In this document: in pieces, positions 50,881-60,144 of the stretch
How the letters are laid out: each line of letters begins with the position of its first letter
Position numbering within the stretch: the stretch's first letter is position 1
Assembly (NCBI GenBank): GCA_934140355.1
Contig: CAKPBH010000002.1
Location: 1-61,236 of the forward strand
Direction: 5' to 3'
DNA from: an uncultured Bacilli bacterium
GTDB taxonomy: Bacteria > Bacillota_I > Bacilli_A > RF39 > UBA660
DNA length: 61,236 nt
The notes under the pieces: model-generated
Database searches by the model: none
Told to the model about the DNA's origin: nothing
What the model saw: the letters and a program-made list of their open reading frames with translations, nothing else
Made by a program: the position numbers and the translations under genes

Positions 50881-52429
50881 ATTTTTCAGTTAAAATCTCC
50901 TTTGAAATTCCACTTCCCATATTTGGATAAAATGATGAATAAATAAAATCAGTACTAAAAAGAAGAAGAAAAACAATACAAAAAATATTTAATATTTTTA
51001 CGTTAAATTTCTTGTAGAAATTATCTAAAACAGGAGCAACAATATAAGTAAACCCGCATCCTCCTAGGCCGAATACTAATAATCCTTCTAGACAAATTCT
51101 GCCTTTTATATTTAAAAAATAACCAGTATAATCCCAATATTTTAAATGTTTAAATGTTTCTAAATACCAAGCAGTTCCATATTCTACAATACCACATAAG
51201 AAAAATGTTGCTAAAAATAGACACAAAGGATTATCTCGATATTTTTTTAAAAGAAACAAGATTAAAACTCCACCCGTACCATAAATCGGTAACCAAGGTC
51301 CATGCATTGTTCCTCGATTCACAAAAGTTCCATCACTAAGAAGATGTAAAAATACTTCCCAAAGATAACCAATGATCGAAAACGTCATAAAAAATAAAAT
51401 ATAAGTTTTTAAATCATAATCCTTATCATAATCTACTTTTAATAACCGATTCATTCTCCCAACAGGAATGCTAAATTTATCTTCTGGATAACTTCCTGTG
51501 ACCAAATCATTACTTTCTAAATATGAATCATTTAGTAAATAACCCTTGCTTAATGTATCTTTTTTCCTTTGTCGCAAAGACATGTATGCCTCAGCGTACA
51601 AAGTTTCTTTATAAATATCAGAGTAAAAAATTCCACTTAAATTTAGAGTACATATTTTTAAAATATTCCATCCAATTAGGGATAAATCAATCAAAAATAA
51701 ATTCCACTTTTCTTTGCTTGTTAATTGTTTTGCTAACAAAAAAGCATCTTTTTTCGTAATATTAGGATTTTCTGCTAAAAGATATGGGATAAACTTGTAT
51801 TCATAATGTTTGATAACACCACCGATAATTGTAAAATTCCAAAGAAATTGATGCCATGATTTTACAAATAAAATATAAGATAAATGAAAAATTTTACGAA
51901 CACGATAAGGAAATAATAATCGATCAATTTTAGTATCTAAATACCTTCTTTTTTCTAAAAAGTATCTACATTTTCCAATTTCAAGAACTTGAATAAATAA
52001 AATACTAATGATAAAAACTAGAATACTACTAATAACGATAGTAATTTGCATACTAATTTTATTATGAAAGAAAATTTTATTAAAAACATTTAAAGAAGTA
52101 AATACCAGTGAACGACTACTAACGAGTTCATTAATGAAATAAGAAATAACGCCTTTGGTATATTTATTTTGAACTTTGATTTCTAATTTCTTTTCTAATT
52201 TAGTTTTTTCTAGTAATTCATCTAAAATTTCACTACTAGTTAGTCTTTTGTTACTAAGTAATTGTTCTACTTTCTTATCACGAATATCTACTTCTAAAAT
52301 ATTTTTAGTAGTATAGTTAAATCCACCAGCTAAACACAAAGAACAAATAAATACTAATAATACAGTTCTAAAATACCCACTCTTTACTTCTCTTTTTGCT
52401 TTTTTCTTTAAATCTTTACTACTCATCAT
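50879..52429 (-). CDS. Membrane protein fusing a DUF975-like domain to a CmpB-type ABC-transporter permease-like domain
   Basis: 516 residues. N-terminal half (~1-290) with about five membrane segments fits DUF975-type proteins (KKKAKREVKSGYFRTVLLVF near the start, EYKFIPYLLAENPNITKKDA at ~210). The C-terminal half (~345-505) matches the putative ABC transporter permease family ABC_trans_CmpB: FSIIGYLWEVFLHLLSDGTF, VNRGTMHGPWLPIYGTGG and CGIVEYGTAWYLE. Both domains are widespread separately in Firmicutes; the fusion is typical of uncultured Bacilli. No ATPase is adjacent, so a transport role is uncertain. Confidence 0.7.
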   Translation of the reverse strand: MMSSKDLKKKAKREVKSGYFRTVLLVFICSLCLAGGFNYTTKNILEVDIRDKKVEQLLSNKRLTSSEILDELLEKTKLEKKLEIKVQNKYTKGVISYFINELVSSRSLVFTSLNVFNKIFFHNKISMQITIVISSILVFIISILFIQVLEIGKCRYFLEKRRYLDTKIDRLLFPYRVRKIFHLSYILFVKSWHQFLWNFTIIGGVIKHYEYKFIPYLLAENPNITKKDAFLLAKQLTSKEKWNLFLIDLSLIGWNILKICTLNLSGIFYSDIYKETLYAEAYMSLRQRKKDTLSKGYLLNDSYLESNDLVTGSYPEDKFSIPVGRMNRLLKVDYDKDYDLKTYILFFMTFSIIGYLWEVFLHLLSDGTFVNRGTMHGPWLPIYGTGGVLILFLLKKYRDNPLCLFLATFFLCGIVEYGTAWYLETFKHLKYWDYTGYFLNIKGRICLEGLLVFGLGGCGFTYIVAPVLDNFYKKFNVKILNIFCIVFLLLFSTDFIYSSFYPNMGSGISKEILTEK

Positions 52430-52504
52430 TTACACCGCCAAAAACATTATTTTTTATCTAAAAAATACTTTATAAAACAAAAAATCACCATTAAATATAT
52501 TTCG

Positions 52505-53983
52505 TTATTCAATTGTATAAGGATCAGCATAAGTTCCAGTTCCACCAGTTACAATAATGGAAGCCTTAAGCCGTAAAATGGGACGTAAACCATAATCTTC
52601 ACTTGAACTAGAAGTAAAAATTTGGCTTTCACTTTTACAAAAAGCCAGTGTCGGGGGAGAAGAATTTCGAACGGTAGAAAACCAATAATACCCACCATTA
52701 TTTATCAATACATCATTATCGTTATAAGATGTGCCAGAATATGCCTCTGATAATGTAATACCAGTAATAATTTTAAAATCAGAATCTTGAATATTCCAGG
52801 CACTACTACCGTTACAAACTCCACCATATGCATAAGTACTATTACAATATTTTAAAGCTGCTATATTCAAGTTGTTTACATGATCATCACTACTAGGACT
52901 AGAATTAACAGTATATTTATCAGCAGTTCCATTTTCATACCCAACTGATCCTGTCATTTTATACATTGTGGTACATGTTCCTGTCGATGAAGTACTTTGG
53001 CAAGTATAGGGATAAGAATCTATTGCTGTAGTAGAATCACTATACCAAAGAAGAGTACTAGAATACACTCCAGTTAAAGAATACACACCAGTCGATGGAT
53101 TGAAGGTATATCCACTTCCATAATAATATCTATCTTTTACATCAACACTTACACCCGTAGTAATTAATTGAGAATAATTAGAACCAATACATTCAGGTGC
53201 TCCTCCACTAACTAAATAAGCACTTCCATCTTTCGAATAAGCAACACGCCATCCATTTCTTAAAAATTGATGTGCACTATTGTTACAATATCCCATATTT
53301 CCTTCATTTGTATAATTTGCATTATCCCCCATACAATTATATCGCGAACAACCATTATTCCCTGTATATTTCACATAAGAGCCAGCAGGTACAGAAGATA
53401 ATAATACAGGTGCTGGATATTCTAAAATACTATTATCTACCTCATCATTATCGGAATAAGCACCTACACCATCAACCTTTATCTTAGCACTAAAATTTTT
53501 ATCCACTTCAGTATTTTTAATCTTATCCGAAATATAAATACGAATATCAATATTTACACTCTTATTTGGTAATAGAATAATATCTTCTTTAATGATATTA
53601 TTAGTACAACTATCAAAAGGCTTAGCCTCTAATTTTCCCACTTTTACCATAACAAATTGATGATCAATTTCACTAGTAGCGGTTGTCGGCGTTAGAATAA
53701 CATTGAATTTATAAGGGACTGTTCCATTATTTGTAACAGTAACTCGGTAAGGAGTCAACTTTCCTACTTCTTCCTCACTAGAAATAGGAATTGAAGAATC
53801 CAGTGTAACATTTTCATCACTTTTCAACGAAACAGATAAATTACCAGTTTGATACACATTAGCTTCTTCATCAATATCAGTAGAATTAAAGATAGAATAT
53901 GTACTTCCAATCATTAGTATAGATACTAACACGATAGAGATAACACTAGTAATAATTAATCTCTTCTTTGAATCCATTTCCAT
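52505..53983 (-). CDS. Secreted TasA-like protein with a GTGT-DPY tail
   Basis: About 492 residues. N-terminal membrane segment (~9-29), a TasA/CalY-like beta-sandwich (~30-185, SIFNSTDIDEEANVYQTGNL, VTVTNNGTVPYKFNV), then a Cys- and Gly-rich domain (~200-492) with NGWRVAYSKDGSAYLVSGGA, YYYGSGYTFNP and the ending GTGTYADPYTIE, which resembles the closing GTGT-DPY motif of the protein at 14990-16096. ATG 53983 follows GGAAGATAGG. Starts right after the stop of 53987-55141, so they are co-transcribed. Likely extracellular fibre or adhesin; no SipW homologue in the window. Confidence 0.72.
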   Translation of the reverse strand: MEMDSKKRLIITSVISIVLVSILMIGSTYSIFNSTDIDEEANVYQTGNLSVSLKSDENVTLDSSIPISSEEEVGKLTPYRVTVTNNGTVPYKFNVILTPTTATSEIDHQFVMVKVGKLEAKPFDSCTNNIIKEDIILLPNKSVNIDIRIYISDKIKNTEVDKNFSAKIKVDGVGAYSDNDEVDNSILEYPAPVLLSSVPAGSYVKYTGNNGCSRYNCMGDNANYTNEGNMGYCNNSAHQFLRNGWRVAYSKDGSAYLVSGGAPECIGSNYSQLITTGVSVDVKDRYYYGSGYTFNPSTGVYSLTGVYSSTLLWYSDSTTAIDSYPYTCQSTSSTGTCTTMYKMTGSVGYENGTADKYTVNSSPSSDDHVNNLNIAALKYCNSTYAYGGVCNGSSAWNIQDSDFKIITGITLSEAYSGTSYNDNDVLINNGGYYWFSTVRNSSPPTLAFCKSESQIFTSSSSEDYGLRPILRLKASIIVTGGTGTYADPYTIE

Positions 53984-53986
53984 CAC

Positions 53987-55141
53987 CTATCTTCCGATTA
54001 AATACACAACCAATCCAAGCAAAGTCATAACAGATAAGATAATTAAAAACATTGAAGTTGCAATCAAACCCTTATTGCCCTGTTTTTCCAAAGTTCTTAC
54101 CTTTGGTTTATCTCTTTTAAATTCAACACCCAAATCATTAATATCTGAAATACTACCAATGTCCTCTCCATCTTTTAATAAATGATTATTATCAACATTA
54201 ATTTGATAGCCACTTCCTGCATTGATACTGCCAATTTTTTGAAATTCCTTATTATAAATATCATAATTGGAATAATCAATATAATACACATTCTCCTCTT
54301 CTCTCGTTTCTAATTCCTCAGAAGTAATTTCTAAATTCTGATTCTCTTTTGGAATGGCTTGTATTTCATTAACACTAGGATTTACAACCCGATACCCCTC
54401 ACCAGTACGTTCTATAGCACGATAAGTATTTTCACTATCAACATACGGATCTTTTTTAACAATTCCAATCTCAGTATTGACTTTATCATCTTTAGATGTT
54501 ACATCCAAACTAGCTTGTTCATATTCATTTTTAGCAGAATAATTCAATGCACTTTCTAAATAATACTGTCTTCTTTTTCTACTGATATTATCTAACACCA
54601 TATTTGCAACCATTTCCGGCGTTTTATTTTCAATATCATTTCTCTTGCTCACTTCTAAGCGTTCTAACTCTTCTTCTAATTCCTTATAACTTACCCCTTC
54701 TAGTATATATTCATTTGTCCCACTATCTCCTGTTCGAATAACATAGCTAACTTTTTTGCCATGTTCCTCTTTTTCAATAATATTTGCCTTAAAATAATTT
54801 TCTACTTGTAATTTTTGTTTGCCCTCATCAATTATTTTTGCTTGAGACCCAATTTTTAAATCATGAATGGTATCTTCACTTCTTGCTCTCTCTATTTCAT
54901 TCGTTACCAAAAAAGAAAAAGATAATCCTTGAGGCTGCCTTAAATTTTTTACCACAGCTTTACACATTTCCGCACAAATGATTTTATAATTATCATGCAT
55001 CAAAGCATCTCTAGAAATGATTAAATTCCCCTGTCCTGTTTCTTTAGAAACTCTCACTTCATAGCCAATATCACGATAAACACCCCAATAATAAATTTCT
55101 CTATCACTTTCAAAAAAAGGTTTTAAATCATTCATATTCAT
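53987..55141 (-). CDS. Tail-anchored protein of unknown function
   Basis: 384 residues. A soluble N-terminal domain (~1-130, with VYRDIGYEVRVSKETGQGNL), a charged linker with Glu-rich stretches (~135-265), an SH3-like small beta segment (~290-345, YDIYNKEFQKIGSINAGSGY) and one C-terminal membrane segment (~362-382, ATSMFLIILSVMTLLGLVVYL). The tail-anchor topology places the bulk in the cytoplasm. Co-transcribed with the secreted protein immediately downstream. I do not recognise the family. Confidence 0.6.
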   Translation of the reverse strand: MNMNDLKPFFESDREIYYWGVYRDIGYEVRVSKETGQGNLIISRDALMHDNYKIICAEMCKAVVKNLRQPQGLSFSFLVTNEIERARSEDTIHDLKIGSQAKIIDEGKQKLQVENYFKANIIEKEEHGKKVSYVIRTGDSGTNEYILEGVSYKELEEELERLEVSKRNDIENKTPEMVANMVLDNISRKRRQYYLESALNYSAKNEYEQASLDVTSKDDKVNTEIGIVKKDPYVDSENTYRAIERTGEGYRVVNPSVNEIQAIPKENQNLEITSEELETREEENVYYIDYSNYDIYNKEFQKIGSINAGSGYQINVDNNHLLKDGEDIGSISDINDLGVEFKRDKPKVRTLEKQGNKGLIATSMFLIILSVMTLLGLVVYLIGR

Positions 55142-55334
55142 CTTTCCTTATCACTCCTTGCTATCATAATGTAAGAATAACATAAATCAAAAAAAAAATA
55201 AAGAGTTATTCATAAAATTTATTATTTTGGATACTCTATAAACAAATATTTATTTTTGTTGATTATTTATCTTTTCAAATTGACAAAAAGTTTTCTAATA
55301 TGATAGATTATAAGAAGAAAGGATGGTACAAAAA

Positions 55335-55916
55335 ATGTTAAAAAAATTAAATCAAATCATGAATGAAGCAATTTTAATTTCAATTATTTTTCTAGTATTA
55401 GGAATTATTTTCTTAATATTCCCCAATATTTCTATCCATGTTATTGCCTATTTAATTGCTATTATCTTAATTGGAAGTGGAATTTATTTAATCTTCTTAG
55501 AAATATATACGAAAAGTTTTTTCCTACCAGTTGATACGCTATTTAACGGGATACTTTCAACAATATTTGGAATCATTATTTTAATTTATCCTGATATCTT
55601 TAAAATCATGATTCCCATTATCTTAGGAACCTATTTTATTCTAGATAGTATTTTTAAATTAAAACTCGTTGTTTTATTAAGAAGAATAGACAATAATCAC
55701 TGGATAATTACTTTACTCTCAACCATATTATCAACAATTTGTGGAATAATTTTAATCTTAAATCCAACAGATGGATCAATTGCCTTAGCCCTATTTACAG
55801 GAATTTGCCTAATCATCTATTCCCTTACAGGAATTATTGATATGATTTTATTCAAGAAAAATATTCATGATTTAGTAAAAGCTTTTAAAAAAAATATCAA
55901 AATTATTGAAGAATAA
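55335..55916 (+). CDS. DUF308/HdeD-like membrane protein
   Basis: 193 residues with six hydrophobic segments arranged as a repeated pair (GIIFLIFPNISIHVIAYLIA, GIIILIYPDIFKIMIPIILG, GIILILNPTDGSIALALFTG), each with the F/L-P-hydrophobic pattern of DUF308. Short Lys-rich tails. ATG 55335 follows AAAGGATGG. TTGACA at about 55279 is a fair -35, but the -10 is ambiguous (TAGATT or TATAAG). Members are linked to acid or envelope stress in some bacteria; the role here is unknown. Confidence 0.82.
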   Translation: MLKKLNQIMNEAILISIIFLVLGIIFLIFPNISIHVIAYLIAIILIGSGIYLIFLEIYTKSFFLPVDTLFNGILSTIFGIIILIYPDIFKIMIPIILGTYFILDSIFKLKLVVLLRRIDNNHWIITLLSTILSTICGIILILNPTDGSIALALFTGICLIIYSLTGIIDMILFKKNIHDLVKAFKKNIKIIEE

Positions 55917-55980
55917 AAAAATACTAATTTAGATATTCTCTCTTAGATAGAGGTTTATTCTAAATCAGTATTCTTTTTTT
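55917..55980. terminator. Bidirectional terminator between convergent genes
   Basis: AATACTAATTTAGA pairs with TTCTAAATCAGTATT around a ~20-nt loop, with A and T tracts on both sides. It overlaps the stop codon at 55979. Confidence 0.8.
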
Positions 55981-56671
55981 AACATTTTTTTGGATTACAA
56001 ATTTTATTCACATTCGCTACACATTCAATAGAACATTTAATTTTTTCATAGCTTTCCTTCTCAATTTGTGCAGTCAACTCCATAAAAGCATCCGTTTGAT
56101 TCTCACTAATTCCATCTGTTATCGATTGGGGCTTACCATCTACTATTGAAATAATACTAGGTGCATAGATTCTCTTTTCTCCAGTTTCTATTTTTTCTCC
56201 CGTTTCAGTATCTAGCGTATAATTATCCAGTAGCGGATCAAAAAGTTGAAGCAATGTTTGATAATCTTCTGTTCCTTCTTTTACTTTTACCAAATTACCA
56301 TCCTTTATTTGATAACTATCCCTCATTTCTTTTATATTTATATAATAAATCGTAGTTAATCCAAGATCATTTCCCACTTCTAAAAGCGTTGAAATAACAC
56401 TTCTACACCAAGGACACTCAGGAAACCCTAAATATAGAACAAAACTTTCTGAAGCATCCATTTTTTCTTTTAATTGTTTTACACTCAAATAAACAACAGA
56501 ATTATTCTTATCAATGGTTAAATTTCTAGAAACCTTCCCCTCTATTTTTTGACCATTATACTCTTCATATTCTTTTTTAAATTTTAAAGAATCACGCTCT
56601 TCTCCTCCTCTTGTAGCACAACCACTTAAAAATAAAATCCCCACTACTATTATAATGAATATTTTTTTCAT
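55979..56671 (-). CDS. Thioredoxin-fold lipoprotein
   Basis: 230 residues. Lipoprotein signal with the lipobox LSGC (~15-18); mature Cys anchors it outside the membrane. A thioredoxin-like domain with the active-site FPECPWCRSVISTLLEVG (~90) and a cis-Pro region YAPSIISIVDGK (~170). The C-terminus holds four further Cys (CSIEC ... CNPKKC). It probably reduces or isomerises disulfides in the many Cys-rich surface proteins nearby. ATG 56671 follows AGGTGATAAAATTG; a GTG 12 bases earlier overlaps the ribosome-binding site. Confidence 0.85.
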   Translation of the reverse strand: MKKIFIIIVVGILFLSGCATRGGEERDSLKFKKEYEEYNGQKIEGKVSRNLTIDKNNSVVYLSVKQLKEKMDASESFVLYLGFPECPWCRSVISTLLEVGNDLGLTTIYYINIKEMRDSYQIKDGNLVKVKEGTEDYQTLLQLFDPLLDNYTLDTETGEKIETGEKRIYAPSIISIVDGKPQSITDGISENQTDAFMELTAQIEKESYEKIKCSIECVANVNKICNPKKC

Positions 56672-56763
56672 CAATTTTATCACCTACCATTATTCAGTAT
56701 AGAGGAGATTGATTTAAAAGACAATAAAGAAAAAGTTGAATTTTACTCAACCCAGCGTTTAGC

Positions 56764-56787
56764 AAAAAAAAGAGACCCAATGCCTCT
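56764..56787 (-). terminator. Terminator of the XRE-regulator gene
   Basis: Minus-strand hairpin AGAGGC / GGTCTCT (six pairs with one G-U) followed by seven T. It overlaps the stop codon at 56786. Confidence 0.7.
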
Positions 56788-57472
56788 ATTTACAATCATT
56801 ATCTAATTTAATAGGAACTTGATAAAGCTCTATTTTCCCATTTTTATTTTTTCCTTTAATTTCTAAATAAACTTTAGATGAAGTAAGAGTCTTACAACTC
56901 CTAGAATAATCATCAACATGAATCTCTACTTCTTTCAAATAATCATCTAAACTGATATCCCTCTTTACTGGACAAGTACTGATCTTTTTCTTCTCCTCTT
57001 TATATTCTTCATATAAATTACAAGAAATTTCCTCATAGATAGTTGCGTTTTCTTCTCCACAATAATCAATATTAGATATATAAATAGAAGATTTTTCTTG
57101 ATTATAGGCAATACTGCCAGTAACTTTAAAATCCTCACAATCACTAGAAACTTTTTTTAAATAAAATTCATGATTATGGTAGTATAAAAAGATAAAAAAG
57201 AATAAAGTAAAAAGAAGAAGAAACAAAAGAAGAAAAAGCCACCTCGACATTGTTTTTTGCCTCTTTTGACTTCCCGTAATCATCGTATCAATATCCACAC
57301 CAAAAAGACGACTAATTTCTTTTAAAGTACTAATATCAGGAATATTCAAACCCCGCTCCCACTTTGAAACTGCTTGGTAAGTTACCCCCAACATATCAGC
57401 AAGCTGCTTTTGTGTTAAATGATTTTCTTTTCGCAAATTTTTAATAAACTTTTGAATATTCTCCTGCTCCAT
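56786..57472 (-). CDS. XRE-family regulator with a membrane segment and an extracellular Cys-rich domain
   Basis: 228 residues. N-terminal HTH (~6-60, LTQKQLADMLGVTYQAVSKWE), a linker, one strongly hydrophobic segment (~76-98) and a ~130-residue extracellular domain with about six Cys (SDCEDFKV, DYCGEE, SCNLYEE, STCPV, SCKTLT, NDCK). The topology suggests a signal-transducing regulator that senses an envelope ligand directly. ATG follows AGGAGAG. The copper-chaperone-like gene lies 16 bp upstream on the same strand; possibly co-transcribed. Confidence 0.8.
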   Translation of the reverse strand: MEQENIQKFIKNLRKENHLTQKQLADMLGVTYQAVSKWERGLNIPDISTLKEISRLFGVDIDTMITGSQKRQKTMSRWLFLLLFLLLFTLFFFIFLYYHNHEFYLKKVSSDCEDFKVTGSIAYNQEKSSIYISNIDYCGEENATIYEEISCNLYEEYKEEKKKISTCPVKRDISLDDYLKEVEIHVDDYSRSCKTLTSSKVYLEIKGKNKNGKIELYQVPIKLDNDCK

Positions 57473-57488
57473 ATCTCTCCTACCACCA

Positions 57489-57722
57489 CTAATCTATGTT
57501 TTTTATTCCTGTAACCAAATAGCCCAATTTTTCGATTATTTCTTTTAATCGTTCAACATCAACCGTATCACGATAAATAATCACAACTTCCTGTCTTTCA
57601 ATATTACCCTTTACTTTTTTAATATTATCTTCCTCGCTTAGACTTTTTCTTATTCGATCAAGACAATTAGAACAATGCATTCCAGAGAGATAAATTACCA
57701 TTTTTTTATGAGAAAAAAGCAT
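57489..57722 (-). CDS. CopZ-like heavy-metal-associated domain protein
   Basis: 77 residues. Single HMA ferredoxin-like fold with the metal-binding GMHCSNC loop (~14-20), LYLSGM beta strand before, and the KLGYLVTGI end. Such proteins carry Cu(I) to a P-type ATPase. AAGGGA precedes the ATG. The P-type ATPase found at the right end of the window is a calcium type, not copper. Sits between the XRE-regulator and the CinA-C gene. Confidence 0.85.
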   Translation of the reverse strand: MLFSHKKMVIYLSGMHCSNCLDRIRKSLSEEDNIKKVKGNIERQEVVIIYRDTVDVERLKEIIEKLGYLVTGIKNID

Positions 57723-57827
57723 AATTATCCCTTCCCTTTCTTTATCATTATAGCTTTATCTTTAAAGTCTGTCAAATGATAATTTAATCTATCATTCCAT
57801 ACTTTTTTTACTAAACATAACATTTGT

Positions 57828-58301
57828 TTATTCTTCTTTTAACAACTCTTTTAATAGAAAAATTACCCGAAGAAGGATGAGTTCTTTATTTTTTTCTCGA
57901 GCAATTGCACCTACCTCTAACACTTCATCAAGAAAAATATCCCTCTTTCGATCATAAAGACTAATATAAACCAGATTATTTTTTCCACCTAAATTAAATT
58001 TATCTTCTCGATTTAATTTTCCCGTAATACCAATGCCATATCTACTATTAGCAAATTCAACAATCGCCTTACTCATATCCCGAGCAACTTCCATACTATA
58101 AACAGTATAGGCATTAATATCTTTTTCGGACACACCCAATTTTATCTTATAAAAATTAGAATATGTTACCGCACCAAAAGAAAATACTTCACTAGAACCT
58201 TCAATATTAGTAATTGCATTAGCAATATAACCTCCCGTTGCTGATTCCATTGTTGCAATACTCTCTTTTTTTTCTGTTAATATCTTGATGATTTCCTCCA
58301 T
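57828..58301 (-). CDS. CinA C-terminal / PncC-type nicotinamide-nucleotide amidohydrolase
   Basis: 157 residues, just the PncC-type C-terminal domain of CinA: TMESATGGYIANAITNIEG (~16-34, catalytic Ser) and GAVTYSNFYKIKLGV (~42). Deamidates NMN to nicotinate mononucleotide in NAD recycling. The usual N-terminal MoeA-like half is absent. ATG follows GGAGGGAAGGAGA. The usual ITGxxGP loop reads ITGKLNRED (~93), so substrate binding may be altered. Confidence 0.85.
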   Translation of the reverse strand: MEEIIKILTEKKESIATMESATGGYIANAITNIEGSSEVFSFGAVTYSNFYKIKLGVSEKDINAYTVYSMEVARDMSKAIVEFANSRYGIGITGKLNREDKFNLGGKNNLVYISLYDRKRDIFLDEVLEVGAIAREKNKELILLRVIFLLKELLKEE

Positions 58302-58356
58302 TCTCCTTCCCTCCTTTTATTTTTTTATCTTATCATGAGAAAAAATTTCTGTCAAA

Positions 58357-58824
58357 TTAGTTAAAGGCTAGTTCGGTCTCGATATCTTGATCAGTATAAG
58401 CAATATATAAAAGAATTATCCCTGCTATAACAATAAATAAACTACTAAGAAAAGATAAATATACCTGTTCTTTCCTCTTTTGACTATCCGTATCTTTTAA
58501 ACTTTGTAAATCTTTGATACTATCTAAAAAATAATAAGAATAAGTAATTAAGGCACTAGCAAAAATAACAATCATTAATTCCCGATACCTTTTTTTACTC
58601 TCCTCTCGATTATAAATTAAAAAATCTCGTTCTAATTGATTGGCTATAAAAGAAAGAAGAATAATGATAATTAATACAAGCCAAATAATTTCTTCTATTT
58701 CTAATTTTTTTAGTCTAGAAACAAACTCTTCATTCATACTAATATATATGAAATATTGATTAAAAAGAAACATTAAAGTTAAAAAAAGACAAAAACCCAA
58801 TAATATGTGATATAATTTCAACAT
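58357..58824 (-). CDS. Small four-segment membrane protein, unknown
   Basis: 155 residues. Hydrophobic segments at about 6-28, 42-62, 85-105 and 125-147, with a conserved-looking charged linker between the second and third. ATG 58824 is only 24 bp from the divergent gene and has a poor Shine-Dalgarno (TTTAATGT). No catalytic motif. Family not recognised. Confidence 0.55.
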   Translation of the reverse strand: MLKLYHILLGFCLFLTLMFLFNQYFIYISMNEEFVSRLKKLEIEEIIWLVLIIIILLSFIANQLERDFLIYNREESKKRYRELMIVIFASALITYSYYFLDSIKDLQSLKDTDSQKRKEQVYLSFLSSLFIVIAGIILLYIAYTDQDIETELAFN

Positions 58825-58848
58825 ACATTAAATGAGAAAGGAGTTATT

Positions 58849-59232
58849 ATGGAAAAGAAAAATCGTTTCGTTGCCAATCAAGTGGAAGATTTAAGATTAA
58901 GTGTAATTACTCTAGTAACTAGTCAAAATAATGGCATATTTGATGAAATCGAACGAGAATTCAACCAATCTATTACTTATCAACTACTAAAAGATAGCAA
59001 AACAAATTTCTATCTATTAGATTCCAGTCAACTACTTGAATTATGGCAAAAAGAACAAATAATAAAAATAGAATTAGGTTCCTTTTTTAAAGCATCAAAT
59101 AACAAACTTATTATAAGTATGCAAGAGATCATTAAAAAAGAAATTTTAGAAAGTGCTCTAAAAGATAATCTAACAGCAGAAGACGCTTATCATGGTTACT
59201 TAAAAAAAAGAAACCGATTCAAAAAAAGATAA
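58849..59232 (+). CDS. Small charged soluble protein, unknown
   Basis: 127 residues, helical, Lys-rich, with LRLSVITLVTSQNNGIF near the start and a basic C-terminus KKRNRFKKR that could bind nucleic acid. AAAGGAG precedes the ATG. Ends 13 bp before a strong terminator, so it is probably monocistronic. The family was not recognised. Confidence 0.5.
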   Translation: MEKKNRFVANQVEDLRLSVITLVTSQNNGIFDEIEREFNQSITYQLLKDSKTNFYLLDSSQLLELWQKEQIIKIELGSFFKASNNKLIISMQEIIKKEILESALKDNLTAEDAYHGYLKKRNRFKKR

Positions 59233-59281
59233 AAAAACTACTTCCCTAATCAATGAAAGGAACAAATAAGTAGTTTTTTTC
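59231..59281 (+). terminator. Terminator after the small charged protein gene
   Basis: Stem AAAAAACTACTT (59232-59243) / AAGTAGTTTTTT (59268-59279) around a 24-nt loop, followed by T. Confidence 0.85.
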
Positions 59282-59352
59282 TTTAAAAGAAAATCCCCCA
59301 TTTTAACTTGTAGTTTTTAAGAAAATGATTTATAATGATGATGGTGAAGTAG

Positions 59353-60144
59353 ATGAAAACAAAAGAAAGAAAAAGAAAACAAAAAAAAATAACGACCACT
59401 TCTAAAGAAGATAACACACGTTCAAAAAAAGAAAATATTTATGATAAAATAGAAAAAATAATGATTCAATCTGCCATTACTTTTGGCCTTATTTTACTTT
59501 TAATCACTTGGGGAACAATTCCGGTTATCATAACTAGTCTATTTAATATAGATTATAAAAAATTACCACAAGCACTAAATGTATTTTTATCTTTTTTAAA
59601 TGATATAATATTAATTTTAATCTTAATATCCATATATAAAAAAGATATAGTAAGAGATTTTAAAAACTTCTTCCAAAAAGAGAATGTTTTAAAAAATATA
59701 AAAACCGCTGTTAGTTTTTGGCTATTTGGCTTAATGATTATGATAATTAGCAATTCTATTATCTCTACTATTACAAACGGACAACTAGCAGCAAACGAAG
59801 AGGCAGTAAGAAAATTAGTTCGTCTCTATCCTTTGTATATGGCTTTTCAACTCATTATTTATGCTCCATTAACAGAAGAAATTATCTTTCGAAAAAGTAT
59901 TAGAAATATTACCAACAATAAATACCTTTATATTTTTCTAACAGGATTTATCTTTGGAGGAATGCATGTCATTTCTTCTCTAAGTAGTATTTCTGATTTA
60001 CTTTATTTAATTCCCTATTGTAGTCTTGGATTTGTCTTTGGTTACCTTTATGATAAGACCAATAATCTCTTTTTTACAATCACAGCTCATGCCTTTCATA
60101 ATACATTAGCTCTTGTTCTTTATTTGATTCAGGTGATATTATGA
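59353..60144 (+). CDS. CPBP-family intramembrane metalloprotease
   Basis: 263 residues. A basic, Lys/Arg-rich N-terminus (~1-35) and seven or eight membrane segments. CPBP motifs: PLTEEIIFRKSIRN (EExxxR, ~173-186), FIFGGMHVIS (FxxxH, ~196-205) and HAFHNTLAL (HxxxN, ~247-255). Related Gram-positive proteins (Abi/Rce1-type) process or protect against bacteriocin-like peptides. The stop overlaps the next start by four bases (ATGA), so they are translationally coupled. Confidence 0.92.
   Translation: MKTKERKRKQKKITTTSKEDNTRSKKENIYDKIEKIMIQSAITFGLILLLITWGTIPVIITSLFNIDYKKLPQALNVFLSFLNDIILILILISIYKKDIVRDFKNFFQKENVLKNIKTAVSFWLFGLMIMIISNSIISTITNGQLAANEEAVRKLVRLYPLYMAFQLIIYAPLTEEIIFRKSIRNITNNKYLYIFLTGFIFGGMHVISSLSSISDLLYLIPYCSLGFVFGYLYDKTNNLFFTITAHAFHNTLALVLYLIQVIL

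Noticed and set aside
53272..53487. Plus-strand Tyr/His-rich open frame
   Set aside because: Shadow of the secreted TasA-like gene on the minus strand, caused by its compositional bias.
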